Below the pieces are notes generated by a model, which was not told where the DNA came from, did not search any database, and worked only from the letters and a program-made list of their open reading frames with translations. A stretch of 64,000 bases of DNA from Streptomyces changanensis. GTDB lineage: Bacteria > Actinomycetota > Actinomycetes > Streptomycetales > Streptomycetaceae. A program made the translations under genes and the position numbers. Each line of letters opens with the position of its first letter. Positions within the stretch are counted from its first letter, which is position 1. Below, in pieces: positions 36,174-44,816 of the stretch. The stretch covers positions 4,526,001-4,590,000 of the forward strand of contig NZ_CP102332.1 in assembly GCF_024600715.1 (NCBI RefSeq), written 5' to 3'.

Positions 36174-37493
36174 TCAGCCGCCGGGGGGCGCGTCGTCGCC
36201 GTCGGCGTCGAGGTCCGTGTACTCCGGCAGCGTCAGCCGGGCCTGCGCGCCGCCGTCCGGCGCGTTGCCGAAGGTCAGCTCCGCGCCGATGACGGCCGCC
36301 TGCCCCCAGGCGATCGTCAGCCCCAGCCCGTGCCCCTTGCTGCCGCTCTCCGTGCGGAACCGCTGCGGCCCGTGCTCCAGCAGGTACGCCGGATACCCCT
36401 CGCCGTGGTCCCGGACCGTCACCACCGGCCCGTCGACGGTGACCTCCACCGGGGCGCGGCCGTGCCTGTGGGCGTTGGCCAGCAGGTTGCCGAGAACCCG
36501 CTCCAGCCGCCGCCGGTCCGTCTCCACCCGCGCGTCCCGCACCACCCGCACGGTCGTCCCTGTGCCCGACGCCCGCACCGCGCGCTCGGTGAGCGGCCCC
36601 AGCGCGTACACGTCGAGGTCCACCGTCTCGCTGCGCGTGTCGAGCCGCGAGATCTCCAGCAGGTCCTCCGTCAGCGCCCGCATCGCCCGCACCCTGTCCC
36701 GCACCAGCTCCGACGGCCGGCCCGGCGGCAGCAGCTCGGCCGCCGCCGACAGGCCCGTCAGCGGGGTGCGCAGCTCGTGCGCCACGTCCGCCGTGAACCG
36801 CTGCTCGCTCAGCAGCTTCCCCTGGAGCGACGACGCCATCGTGTCCAGTGCCCCCGACACCGTCGCCACCTCGTCCTGGGGCCGCGTCGGGTCCTTGGTG
36901 CGCGGGTCGTTGACGCGCGCGTCCAGGTCGCCCGCGCTGATCCGCCGGGCCACCTGCGCGGTGAGGTGCAGCCGCCGCGTCACCCGGGTGACCGCGAACC
37001 AGCCGACCAGCAGCGTCGCCCCGATCGCCAGCACCGACGACCCGAGGATCGCCTGGTCGAGCCCGCTGATGGTGCGCGCGCTGAGCGAGTAGTCCACCCG
37101 TACGGCCAGCGCCCGCCCGTCAGCCGGGCCCGCCGCCCACATCGTGGGCCGGCCCTCGTGGTCGGCGACCATCGTGCCGCGCTCGCCCCGCGCCGCCAGG
37201 CCCCGCAGCGACGGCGGCAGCCCGACCGGGTCGACGGCCGCGAACGGCGGCAGCGGCTCCCCCGCCTCGTACGCACGCGTCACGTCCTCCAGCCGGGACA
37301 GCGCCTTCTCGCGGGACGTGTCCACCGTCTGCCGCGTCACCGACACGTGCACCAGCGCGCCGAGCAGCGCCGCCAGCGCGCAGCACATGAGTGTGATGAA
37401 GACCGCGGCCTTCCACGTCAGGGTCGCCGTCCACGCCGGGCGCCGCGGCACGCCCCGCACCCGTCCGGCCCGCGGCCGGCGCGTGGCGCTCAC
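36174..37493 (-). CDS. Sensor histidine kinase (CseC-like), no adjacent regulator
   Basis: A 439-residue membrane kinase. It has two TM segments (about 30-55 and 165-190) flanking an extracytoplasmic domain of about 110 residues, then HAMP, the H-box FTADVAHELRTPLTGL, the N-box VLGNLLANAHRHG and the G-box GSKGHGLGLTIAWGQ. It resembles CseC-type kinases, but no sigE or response regulator lies beside it. The GTG start overlaps the stop of a lipoprotein gene (GTGA), so the lipoprotein is the likely extracellular partner. A response regulator elsewhere in the genome must be assumed. Confidence 0.9.
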   Translation of the reverse strand: MSATRRPRAGRVRGVPRRPAWTATLTWKAAVFITLMCCALAALLGALVHVSVTRQTVDTSREKALSRLEDVTRAYEAGEPLPPFAAVDPVGLPPSLRGLAARGERGTMVADHEGRPTMWAAGPADGRALAVRVDYSLSARTISGLDQAILGSSVLAIGATLLVGWFAVTRVTRRLHLTAQVARRISAGDLDARVNDPRTKDPTRPQDEVATVSGALDTMASSLQGKLLSEQRFTADVAHELRTPLTGLSAAAELLPPGRPSELVRDRVRAMRALTEDLLEISRLDTRSETVDLDVYALGPLTERAVRASGTGTTVRVVRDARVETDRRRLERVLGNLLANAHRHGRAPVEVTVDGPVVTVRDHGEGYPAYLLEHGPQRFRTESGSKGHGLGLTIAWGQAAVIGAELTFGNAPDGGAQARLTLPEYTDLDADGDDAPPGG

Positions 37494-38368
37494 CGGCCGG
37501 CCCCCGCGCGCCCGGCCCCGGCATCCCCGGCTTCCGCGTCCCCGGCCCCGGGCGTCGGCCCGGGGGCGGTGCCCGTACCGGGCGCGGTCTCCTGCTCGCC
37601 CTCCGGATCGGCCTCCGGCGCGTGCTCCGGATCGGCCTCCGGATCGGCCTCCGGCGGGGCGGCGGGCCGGGGCGGGTCCGGCTTCACCCGGACGATCTCG
37701 TCGCGCGCCGGCAGCATCGTCCGCTGCTGCGCGTCCCACGACCAGGCGGTGCGGTACTCGTAACCGGGGATGCCCGCCGACACCGCCCGCAGGATCAGGT
37801 CCCGGCCCGCCAGCTCCACGCTCACCAGCTGCTCGACGGTGGCCATGATGCGGGTGAGCCCGCCGTCCTCCGGCAGGTAGCAGCGCACCGCGACCAGCTG
37901 GTCGGGCATCGTGATGCCGACGATCAGCTCGTCCTTCCCGTCACCGGTCAGGTCCCGGTAGTACGGCTTGAGGACCGGGCAGGCCTTCGGCGCGCCGGCG
38001 CACCCGCGGATCGCGCGTGCCGTCCCGTCGTCGATGCCGTCGGAGCCGCTGTACTGGTCGGGGTGGGCGTCCACCTCGGCGCGTACCACCGCGACCGGGT
38101 CGACCGCGCGGACGTCGCCGTCCGGCACCCGCACCCCGGGCACCCGCTGGGTGTCGCTCTCGCCGTAGTCGATCGGCGGGGCCGTCACCGGCGGCAGGTC
38201 GGGCCACAGCCGCACCGGACCCACGGCCGTGGGGGTGGCGCCCGCGCTCCTCAGCTCGCCGGCGTTCCCGCACCCCGTCAGCGGCACGAGCAGCGCGGCG
38301 GCCGCGGCGAGCGGTACCAGGCGGGTGGCGGCGCGCACGGCGGTGCGGCGGCTGCGGTGCGGGGTCAC
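37490..38368 (-). CDS. Lipoprotein coupled to the sensor kinase
   Basis: A 292-residue predicted lipoprotein with lipobox LVPLTGC (C33) after a basic, hydrophobic signal peptide. The mature part has YYRDLTGDGKDELIVG, an FG-GAP/VCBS-like DxDG calcium-type loop, followed by beta strands. The C-terminal 55 residues are Pro/Glu/Asp/Gly repeats (PEADPEADPEHAPEAD). Its stop overlaps the start of the histidine kinase, so the two are translationally coupled. It may modulate the kinase, as the lipoprotein CseA does for CseC in other loci; that comparison is inference. GTG start with a weak GGAA upstream. Confidence 0.82.
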   Translation of the reverse strand: MTPHRSRRTAVRAATRLVPLAAAAALLVPLTGCGNAGELRSAGATPTAVGPVRLWPDLPPVTAPPIDYGESDTQRVPGVRVPDGDVRAVDPVAVVRAEVDAHPDQYSGSDGIDDGTARAIRGCAGAPKACPVLKPYYRDLTGDGKDELIVGITMPDQLVAVRCYLPEDGGLTRIMATVEQLVSVELAGRDLILRAVSAGIPGYEYRTAWSWDAQQRTMLPARDEIVRVKPDPPRPAAPPEADPEADPEHAPEADPEGEQETAPGTGTAPGPTPGAGDAEAGDAGAGRAGAGR

Positions 38369-38736
38369 GGTGGTTCCGGTGCTCCAGTCGACGGTTCTGC
38401 CCCGACCCTATTTCGTCCGCGACACGGCCGCCGTCCGCCGGGGGCGGAGGGGGCCGTCGGGGCGCTGCGCCCACGGTAGGCGGCGGGCGTTGCGGCGGAC
38501 CCTCGACCGTGTAACAGCCGCCCCACACCTGGGGCCGGCACCCTGCCGACCGAGCCGGCGCCCTGCCGGCCGCGTGGGGCCGGAGCCCGAGCCGGAGCCC
38601 GATACCGACCCCGTGCCCTACGTGCCCCCGAGCCGGTACCCGACTCCGAGCCGGTACCCGACTCCGAGCCGGTACCCGACTCCGAGTCGGGGCCTGCCCC
38701 CGTGCCCGTACCTGCCCTGCCCCGAGCGCGGTCGCG
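38369..38736. other. Intergenic region, lipoprotein upstream side
   Basis: About 370 bases without a convincing gene. The left part should contain the promoter of the leftward lipoprotein/kinase operon. The right part (38,585-38,700) is repetitive. Confidence 0.5.
38630..38683. repeat. 18-bp perfect tandem repeat, 3 copies
   Basis: GAGCCGGTACCCGACTCC occurs three times in a row (38630, 38648, 38666), with decayed copies on both sides (GAGCCGGAGCCCGATACC before, GAGTCGGGG after). Confidence 0.95.
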
Positions 38737-39000
38737 TCACCGCTGGTGGGAGCCGCCTCCCCGGACGCCGCCCGGCCCGGCGAGCCGCTCCGCCTCCGCG
38801 GCGGTGACCTTGCGCTCGACGCCGCAGAACGCGCACTGCGTCCGGTACGACGTGGAGACGGGGAACAGCGGCACGAAGAACAGCGTGAACTTCGTGACCC
38901 GGCGGCGCACCGCGTGCGCCGTGGGGTTGCCGCAGCCGCCGCACACCAGGGTCACCGTCGCCAGGTGGTACAGGTACCCCTTGGTACCGAAGACGATCAT
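38737..39000 (-). CDS. Zinc-ribbon domain protein
   Basis: An 87-residue protein, MIVFGTKGYLYHLATVTLVC at the start, with two CxxC knuckles (CGGCG and CAFCG) flanking a hydrophobic FTLFFVPLFPVST segment. This is the layout of a known small zinc-ribbon family in actinobacteria, of unknown function. The ATG at 39000 has GGAGG 7 bases upstream and overlaps the stop of the HEAT-repeat gene (ATGA), so it is translated together with it. Confidence 0.85.
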   Translation of the reverse strand: MIVFGTKGYLYHLATVTLVCGGCGNPTAHAVRRRVTKFTLFFVPLFPVSTSYRTQCAFCGVERKVTAAEAERLAGPGGVRGGGSHQR

Positions 39001-41291
39001 TCGGGTGCCTCCGTCGCCGGGTCGCCCAGCGCCCGCCGGCACAGCTCCAGCAGCCGTTCGTCCTGGTGGATGTCGTGGTCGCCGGAGACGCCCGCCGAGA
39101 CGTTGTGCCGCCGCGTACGGGCCAGCTCGGCGCGCAGCAGCGGCTGGGCCTCCGCCGCCGCACGGCCCGCGGGCCCCAGCTCGGCGAGGCACTCGGCGAC
39201 GTCGATCCGGGTGTGGCGGTTCTCCCGCCAGGCGGCCAGGAGCACCGGCAGCGCCTCCCCGAGGTCCCCGGTCACCCGGCACAGCGCCGCCGCCGCGTCG
39301 ACGCGCAGCCAGACGTCCCGCGCCGTCAGGCAGGCGCGCAGCTCCGGCGCGGCCGCGCGGGCCGACCCGCCGAACGCCCCGAGCACCCACGCCGCGGCCC
39401 GCCGGTCGTGCGCGTCCGGCGCCAGCAGCAGCGACCGCAGCCGGGGCAGGACGGCACCGGCGTCACCCTCGACCGCCCACAGCGCCCGCGCGGCGGCCGT
39501 CGCCGTCCCGGCGCGGGGGTCGTCGAGCAGCGGTCGCACGTCCGCGACCGCCTCCCGGGCCGCCGGGCCGAACGCGGCGACCGCCCGCAGCGCCGACTCC
39601 AGCACCCACTCGCGGCGGACGGCCGGCGCCCCGCGCAGCACCCGCAGCACCTCGGGCAGCGCCTCGACCGCTCTCCACCCCGCCAGCGCCAGCAGCAGCG
39701 GCGCCGACCGCTCGCCGAGGTCGTCGTCGAGCGGCAGCGCGCCGAGTCGGCGGCGCAGCGCCGGTACCAGCGCGGCCCCCGCCTCGCCCAGGTGGGGGAT
39801 CGCGTACAGCAGGCGGCCGTCCGTCTCGGGCCGCTCCAGCGCCCGCGCCAGCGTCGGCACGGCGCGCGCGTCCCCGGCCCGGGTCAGCGCGAGCAGCGCG
39901 CCCGCCGAACCGGGCCGGCCGCCCATCCACTCCGTCGCCCAGGGCGCCGGATCCTCCGCGACCCGCGCGGCCAGGTCGTCCGTCGCGGGCCCGGCCAGCG
40001 CGAACAACCCCTCCAGCCAGCTCGCCGCCGCCGCCCGCAGCCGGGGTTCCGGGGCGTGCAGCTGCTCCCCGACGAGCCGCACCACCTCGTCGTACCCACC
40101 GCGCCAGGTGCGCACGAGACCGCCGCACATCCACACGGCGTCGGTCCGCTGGGCGCCGTCCGGGCTGCGCAGCTGCGCGGTGATCAGGGCGATGCGGTCG
40201 TCGACCCGGTCGTCGAGGGCGCCGTGCAGCGTGCGGAGCAGGTCGTCCGCCCACGCCGCGCCGCGGCCCGCCCGCTGCTCCTCGCGCGGCTCGCGCGGCT
40301 GCCCCACGAGGGTGGGCGCGGCGGGGCGCAGATCGGCGGTCTCCGCCGGCTGGGCGGGGTGCACGGGGTGCGACGCGGCCAACGCGTCGCGTACACCCGG
40401 CGCGGCCCAGGAGTTGGCCGAATTAAACGCGTTGGCAGGCAAGTTGAGCGGGGTGCGGCCAGGGCCTCCGGCCGCCGCGGCCGGGCCGCCGCCGCCGGGA
40501 CCGCACGGACAGCCCGGACCGGGGCCGTCCGCACCGGCGCGCCGGCCGGGTCCGGCCTGCCGCAGCTCCGCGAGGAGCGCGGTGACGGTCCGTACGACGT
40601 CCTCGGGGAGCCGGCCGGGCGCGCAGCGGGCCAGTTGGGCCAGGGCGGCCAGCCGCAGGGCGGGGTCCTGCGCCGCCCCGGACAGCCAGCTCAGCCAGCC
40701 GGCCGTCTCGTCGCGCAGCGACTCGTACCGCAGGGCGATCCGGCCGACGGCCTCGACCAGCGCCAGGCGCACCTCGGTGTCGGTCTCGACCGTCAGCCGC
40801 TCCCGCAGCAGGTCGAGGACCCGGACGGGGTCGCCGTGCAGGGAGGCCAGCGCGCCCGGCACGGCCAGGCGGACCTCCCGGTCCCCGTCCCCGACCAGTG
40901 CCAGGAAGACGTCCGCGCCCGCGGCGACCGCGGCGGCGGCCATCGCGTAGTTGGCGGCGTCCTCGAACTCCTCGTCCTCAGGGTCGAGTTCCTGCAGTTC
41001 GTCGTCGCCCGACAGGTCGATGCCGCCGATGCTGGCGAGCAGCTCCACCACGCAGCCGCGGTCCTGCACCTCGGGGCAGGCCACGAGCTCCAGCAGGAAC
41101 GGGATGCACGCCAGCGTCGAGTCGTACACGTCGCCCTGGTGGTGCACCGTGCCGTACATCCCGTCCAGCGCCGTCTCGCGCTCCGCCGGGTCGTCGGACG
41201 CCAGTCCGCGCAGCAGCGCGGGCACGTCGTCGGCCGGGCCGTAGGCATGACCCAGCGAGGCCCAGTCGACTTCGTCGATCCCCGTGAACAT
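38997..41291 (-). CDS. HEAT-repeat protein
   Basis: A 764-residue protein made of alpha-helical repeats, with many AVxALAxxxxDPxxxVRxAAAxAL-like units (for example EVRLALVEAVGRIALRYES, HDRRAAAWVLGAFGGSARA). It opens MFTGIDEVDWASLGHAYGPA, a start found in actinobacterial immunity-like or scaffold HEAT proteins. It has no signal peptide and no enzyme motif. A Gly/Pro-rich interruption of about 40 residues sits near residue 250-290. It is presumably a protein-binding scaffold. The ATG at 41291 has GGGGAGGGAAGG upstream. Coupled to the downstream zinc-ribbon gene. Confidence 0.85.
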   Translation of the reverse strand: MFTGIDEVDWASLGHAYGPADDVPALLRGLASDDPAERETALDGMYGTVHHQGDVYDSTLACIPFLLELVACPEVQDRGCVVELLASIGGIDLSGDDELQELDPEDEEFEDAANYAMAAAAVAAGADVFLALVGDGDREVRLAVPGALASLHGDPVRVLDLLRERLTVETDTEVRLALVEAVGRIALRYESLRDETAGWLSWLSGAAQDPALRLAALAQLARCAPGRLPEDVVRTVTALLAELRQAGPGRRAGADGPGPGCPCGPGGGGPAAAAGGPGRTPLNLPANAFNSANSWAAPGVRDALAASHPVHPAQPAETADLRPAAPTLVGQPREPREEQRAGRGAAWADDLLRTLHGALDDRVDDRIALITAQLRSPDGAQRTDAVWMCGGLVRTWRGGYDEVVRLVGEQLHAPEPRLRAAAASWLEGLFALAGPATDDLAARVAEDPAPWATEWMGGRPGSAGALLALTRAGDARAVPTLARALERPETDGRLLYAIPHLGEAGAALVPALRRRLGALPLDDDLGERSAPLLLALAGWRAVEALPEVLRVLRGAPAVRREWVLESALRAVAAFGPAAREAVADVRPLLDDPRAGTATAAARALWAVEGDAGAVLPRLRSLLLAPDAHDRRAAAWVLGAFGGSARAAAPELRACLTARDVWLRVDAAAALCRVTGDLGEALPVLLAAWRENRHTRIDVAECLAELGPAGRAAAEAQPLLRAELARTRRHNVSAGVSGDHDIHQDERLLELCRRALGDPATEAPE

Positions 41292-41707
41292 GCCTTCCCT
41301 CCCCGTGAACCCTGCACTTGGGGGCAATAGTGCACCACACCGCGTACGGCGATGCCCCGGCAATCGGACACGCCCCGGACACGCTCCGGACACGTGTCCA
41401 CGCCCCTTTTCCTCTGTTCTCTGCCCGGTTATCGTCCGGCCAGCCCTCCGCCCCGAAACGCCCCGGACGGCCCCGCGGACACCCCCGCCCGCGCTCGTGC
41501 CGGCGCCGGGTCGGCCCCGCGCCGACACCCGTGCCGGCGCCGGGTCCGACAGCCGTGCGGGCGCTGGCCGGCCCCCGTCCTCCCCGCCCCGCCGGCACCC
41601 CTGCCGACACGCGTACCGGCACCCCTGCCGACGTGCCCGCCGGCACCCTTGCCGACGCGCGTACCGGCACCCCTGCCGGTGGCCTCAGGGCGGCCGTCGC
41701 CGGGCGT
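41292..41707. other. Intergenic region upstream of the HEAT-repeat gene
   Basis: About 415 bases without a gene. Near the HEAT gene an inverted repeat TGCAC-N12-GTGCA (41313-41334) overlaps a possible -10 region and could be an operator. The rest is repetitive (see the 24-bp array). Confidence 0.5.
41592..41680. repeat. 24-bp imperfect tandem repeat, about 3.7 copies
   Basis: Units beginning CCGGCACCCCTGCCGAC at 41592, 41616, 41640 and a partial one at 41664 differ at a few bases. A looser repeat of related GTGCCGGCGCCGGGTC units lies at about 41,498-41,560. Confidence 0.85.
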
Positions 41708-42625
41708 TCAACCACCGCCCCCACCCCCCTCCTTGAGACGCAGCACCGTGGTGACCGTGTGGCGGGTGGTGCCCTGGGCGACTTCCACCTCCAGCGCGGG
41801 CGGCACCGACCGGTAGGCCACCTCGCCCAGCCCCACCGCCGTCGCCGTGCCGCCCTCGCCGGCGGGCAGGGTCCGCAGTACCGCACCCGCGCGGGCGCGC
41901 AGCGGCGGGGTGAGGGGGCTGGAGACGACCGGGGTGTCGTCGTCGGGCAGGACCAGCACGAGGGCCGCCGGGCGCTGCGCCGGACCGGTGAAGCCGACCA
42001 CCACCGCGTCGCGCGTGTCGGTGTGCCGCAGCTTGCGCCACGCGCGCGCACCGCCCTTGTACGCCTCGTCGAGCCGCTTGACGACCAGCCCCTCGACCCC
42101 GATGCCGGGCAGGGTGTCGAACCAGTCCCGGGCGGTGTCCGGGTCGGTCGTCATCGGTACCGCCTGGAGCGGCGGGCCGAGCGCGTCCAGCAGGTCGACC
42201 AGCCGTTCGCGCCGCCGCGCGTACGGGCGCGGGCGCAGGTCGACGCCGTCCGCCGCGAGCACGTCGAAGGCGGCGTACGAGGCGGGCAGCCGCCTCGCCA
42301 GCGCGGGCGCCCGGCCCGGGGTGGCCGCGGCCCGGCCCTGTACGGCGGCGAAGTCGGTCCGGCCGCCGGTCCACACGACGACCTCCCCGTCGAGGACGGT
42401 CCCCTCGGGCAGGGCCAGCGCCGCCGCCGCGAGGTCCGGGAAGGCGGCCGTGACCAGGCGGCTCGACCGCGCCTGGAGGGCCACCTCGTCGCCCGCGCCC
42501 CGGAAGAGCACCATCCGGTGGCCGTCGAACTTCGGTTCGTACGCCAGGCGCCCGGGGTCGCGCGGCAGGGTGCCCACCGTACGGGCGAGCGCCACCCGGA
42601 CGGGGGGGACGACCGGCGCCCTCAC
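41708..42625 (-). CDS. ATP-dependent DNA ligase (NHEJ, LigD ligase-domain type)
   Basis: A 305-residue ATP-dependent DNA ligase. The adenylation motif I K32-F-D-G is seen in YEPKFDGHRMVLF. Other nucleotidyltransferase motifs are LDGEVVVW (III), YAAFDVLA (IIIa), GVEGLVVKR (IV) and WRKLRHT (V). A C-terminal OB-fold of about 100 residues ends in a Gly run. It has no polymerase or nuclease domain and matches stand-alone ligases that work with Ku. The GTG start overlaps the stop of the LigD-type polymerase gene (GTGA). Together with the polymerase and Ku it forms a split bacterial NHEJ set. Confidence 0.93.
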   Translation of the reverse strand: MRAPVVPPVRVALARTVGTLPRDPGRLAYEPKFDGHRMVLFRGAGDEVALQARSSRLVTAAFPDLAAAALALPEGTVLDGEVVVWTGGRTDFAAVQGRAAATPGRAPALARRLPASYAAFDVLAADGVDLRPRPYARRRERLVDLLDALGPPLQAVPMTTDPDTARDWFDTLPGIGVEGLVVKRLDEAYKGGARAWRKLRHTDTRDAVVVGFTGPAQRPAALVLVLPDDDTPVVSSPLTPPLRARAGAVLRTLPAGEGGTATAVGLGEVAYRSVPPALEVEVAQGTTRHTVTTVLRLKEGGGGGG

Positions 42626-43512
42626 GGTTCCGGCACCGGCCCCGCGCCCGCGTGGTCGACCAGGGGGCGCAGGAGGTCGCCGTACCGCCGGACGCGCGGG
42701 GGCAGGTCGTCCGGGAGGAAGACGAGGGCGCCCGGCTCGCCGCACGCCTCGACCTCCTCCCAGGTCACGGGCGTGGAGACGGTCGGGGCGGGGCGGGCGC
42801 GCAGGGTGTAGGGGGCGGCGGTGGTCTTCGCGGCGGCGTTCTGGCTGTGGTCGACGAAGACCTTGCCGGGGCGCAGCGCCTTCGCCATCCGGTGCACGAC
42901 GTGCCGCGGGTGCTCGGCCTCGGCCTCGACCGCGAGCCGGCGGGCGTAGGCGGACACCGTCTCCGAGGGCGTCGGCTCGACCGGCACGTACAGGTGCAGT
43001 CCCTTGGCGCCGGAGGTCTTCGCGTACGCGGTCAGGCCGTCCCGGGCGAGGCGCTCGCGCAGCCACAGCGCGACGCGGCAGCACTCGACGACGGTGGCGG
43101 GGGCGCCCGGGTCGAGGTCGAAGACCATCCGGTCGGCGACGGCCGGCTCCCGCGCCCGCCACTGCGGGGTGTGGAACTCGACCACCAGGTTCGCCGCCCA
43201 CATCAGCGACGGGAGGTCCTCGACCACCACCTGGCGGGCACCCGGGTCCTCCGTCCGGGGGACGGGCGCGGTCCTCACCCAGTCGGGCGTGCCGGGCGGC
43301 GGGTTCTTGGTGAAGAACAGCTGGCCGTCGGGGCCGTCCGGGTAGCGCAGGAAGGACAGCGGCCGGTCCCGCAGGTGCGGCAGCAGCGCCTCGGCGACGG
43401 TCGCGTAGTAGTGCAGGAGCTCGCCCTTGGTGGTGCCCGTGGCGGGGTGGATGACCTTGTCCAGGTTGCTGAGCGGGAGGCGCCGCCCCTCCACCTCCGT
43501 GATCGGCGTCAT
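42622..43512 (-). CDS. LigD-type NHEJ polymerase (primase-polymerase domain)
   Basis: A 296-residue stand-alone polymerase domain of the archaeo-eukaryotic primase superfamily. It opens with LSNLDKVIHPATGTTKGELL. The metal-binding pair is in MVFDLDPG, with a further catalytic region KTSGAKGLHLYVPV and VFVDHSQNAAAKTTAAPYTL. It fills and trims DNA ends during Ku-dependent end joining. The start is ATG 43512 with no ribosome-binding site and only 41 bases to the divergent ku start, suggesting a leaderless or very short leader. Coupled to the ligase gene downstream. Confidence 0.94.
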   Translation of the reverse strand: MTPITEVEGRRLPLSNLDKVIHPATGTTKGELLHYYATVAEALLPHLRDRPLSFLRYPDGPDGQLFFTKNPPPGTPDWVRTAPVPRTEDPGARQVVVEDLPSLMWAANLVVEFHTPQWRAREPAVADRMVFDLDPGAPATVVECCRVALWLRERLARDGLTAYAKTSGAKGLHLYVPVEPTPSETVSAYARRLAVEAEAEHPRHVVHRMAKALRPGKVFVDHSQNAAAKTTAAPYTLRARPAPTVSTPVTWEEVEACGEPGALVFLPDDLPPRVRRYGDLLRPLVDHAGAGPVPEP

Positions 43513-43519
43513 AAGATGA

Positions 43520-43533
43520 GAATCCCACGATTC
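43520..43533. promoter_or_regulatory. Palindrome between divergent ku and ligD-polymerase genes
   Basis: GAATC-CCAC-GATTC is a perfect 5-4-5 inverted repeat in the middle of the 41-base gap shared by both NHEJ promoters. It could bind a common regulator. No known consensus was recognised. Confidence 0.4.
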
Positions 43534-43553
43534 CGGTACGAAAGGGACGAACC

Positions 43554-44804
43554 GTGCGGTCCATCTGGAACGGGGCGATCTCCTTCGGGCTGGTCAGCAT
43601 CCCCATCAAGCTGGTGAACGCGACGGAGAACCGGTCGGTCTCCTTCCGCCAGGTCCACACCGAGGACGGCGGCCGCATCCGCTACCGCAAGGTGTGCGAG
43701 CTGGACGGCGAGGAGGTCCCCTCGGCGGAGATCGGCAAGGCGTACGAGGAGGCCGACGGGACCATGATCCCGATCACCGACGAGGACCTGGCCTCCCTGC
43801 CGCTGCCCACGGCGAAGACCATCGAGATCGTCGCGTTCGTACCGGCCTCCCAGATCGACCCGCTCCAGATGGACGCCGCCTACTACCTCGCCGCGAACGG
43901 CGTTCCCGCCGCCAAGCCGTACACGCTGCTGCGCGAGGCGCTCAAGCGCAGCGAGCGGGTCGCCATCGCGAAGTTCGCGCTGCGCGGCCGCGAACGGCTC
44001 GGCATGCTCCGGGTGGTCGACGACGTGATCGCCATGCACGGTCTGCTGTGGCCGGACGAGATCCGCCACCCGGAGGGCGTCGCGCCGGAGACGTCCGTCA
44101 CCGTCCGCGAGGCCGAGCTGGACCTCGCCGACGCCCTGATGGACACCCTCGGCGAGGTGGACATCGAGACCCTCCACGACGACTACCGCTCGGCCGTGGA
44201 GGAGCTCATCGCCGCCAAGGCGGAGGGCGGCTGGGAGGCCCCGCGCGAGACGGGCCCGGAGAAGGGCGCCCAGGTGATCGACCTGATGGCGGCCCTGGAG
44301 AGCAGTGTGCGGGCGGCCCGCGAGGCGCGCGGCGAGGAGTCGGGCACCGGGTCGGCGGGGGAGCCCGGCCCGGACGCGGACGCGCGGCCCGGCGGCGAGG
44401 GGGGCGGCGGGGAGTCGGCGTCCGTCACCGAACTGCCCTCCCGCAGGACCCCGCCCCGTGCCCGGAGCGCCCCCAAACAGGGCGGTGCGCGGAAGTCGAC
44501 GGCGCGGACGGCCAAGGAGGCGGAGGAGCCACCGGCCCGCAAGTCCACGGCGAGGACGGGCCGGACGGCGGCGAAGAAGGCCACCGAACGCGAGACGACG
44601 GGCGGCACGGCGAGGAAGACCACCGGCAAGGCGGCCGCCAAGGCGACCGGCACGGCGGCCGACAAGGCGGGCGGTACGGCGGCCAAGGCGACCGGCGGGA
44701 AGGCCGCGGCGGGCTCCGCCCGCAAGTCGGCGGCCGGGACGGGCGGCAAGTCGACGGGCAAGACGACCGCGAAGAAGAGCACCACCCGCAAGCGCTCGGC
44801 CTAG
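43554..44804 (+). CDS. ku: DNA end-binding protein Ku
   Basis: A 416-residue bacterial Ku. The Ku core (1-250) opens MRSIWNGAISFGLVSIPIKL and has the DNA-encircling beta barrel, with conserved stretches such as AYYLAANG and RERLGMLRV. It should bind double-strand ends as a homodimer and recruit the polymerase and ligase encoded divergently. The C-terminal 150 residues are an unusually long Lys/Ala/Thr/Gly-rich tail (KSTARTGRTAAKKATE-like repeats), similar to basic tails that increase DNA binding and end bridging in some actinobacterial Ku proteins. GTG start with AAAGGGACG upstream. Confidence 0.95.
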   Translation: MRSIWNGAISFGLVSIPIKLVNATENRSVSFRQVHTEDGGRIRYRKVCELDGEEVPSAEIGKAYEEADGTMIPITDEDLASLPLPTAKTIEIVAFVPASQIDPLQMDAAYYLAANGVPAAKPYTLLREALKRSERVAIAKFALRGRERLGMLRVVDDVIAMHGLLWPDEIRHPEGVAPETSVTVREAELDLADALMDTLGEVDIETLHDDYRSAVEELIAAKAEGGWEAPRETGPEKGAQVIDLMAALESSVRAAREARGEESGTGSAGEPGPDADARPGGEGGGGESASVTELPSRRTPPRARSAPKQGGARKSTARTAKEAEEPPARKSTARTGRTAAKKATERETTGGTARKTTGKAAAKATGTAADKAGGTAAKATGGKAAAGSARKSAAGTGGKSTGKTTAKKSTTRKRSA

Positions 44805-44816
44805 CGGAAGGCCCCC

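Noticed and set aside
36174..37493. Naming the kinase cseC
   Set aside because: The neighbourhood lacks sigE, cseA-like order and cseB; the domain layout alone is not enough for that name.
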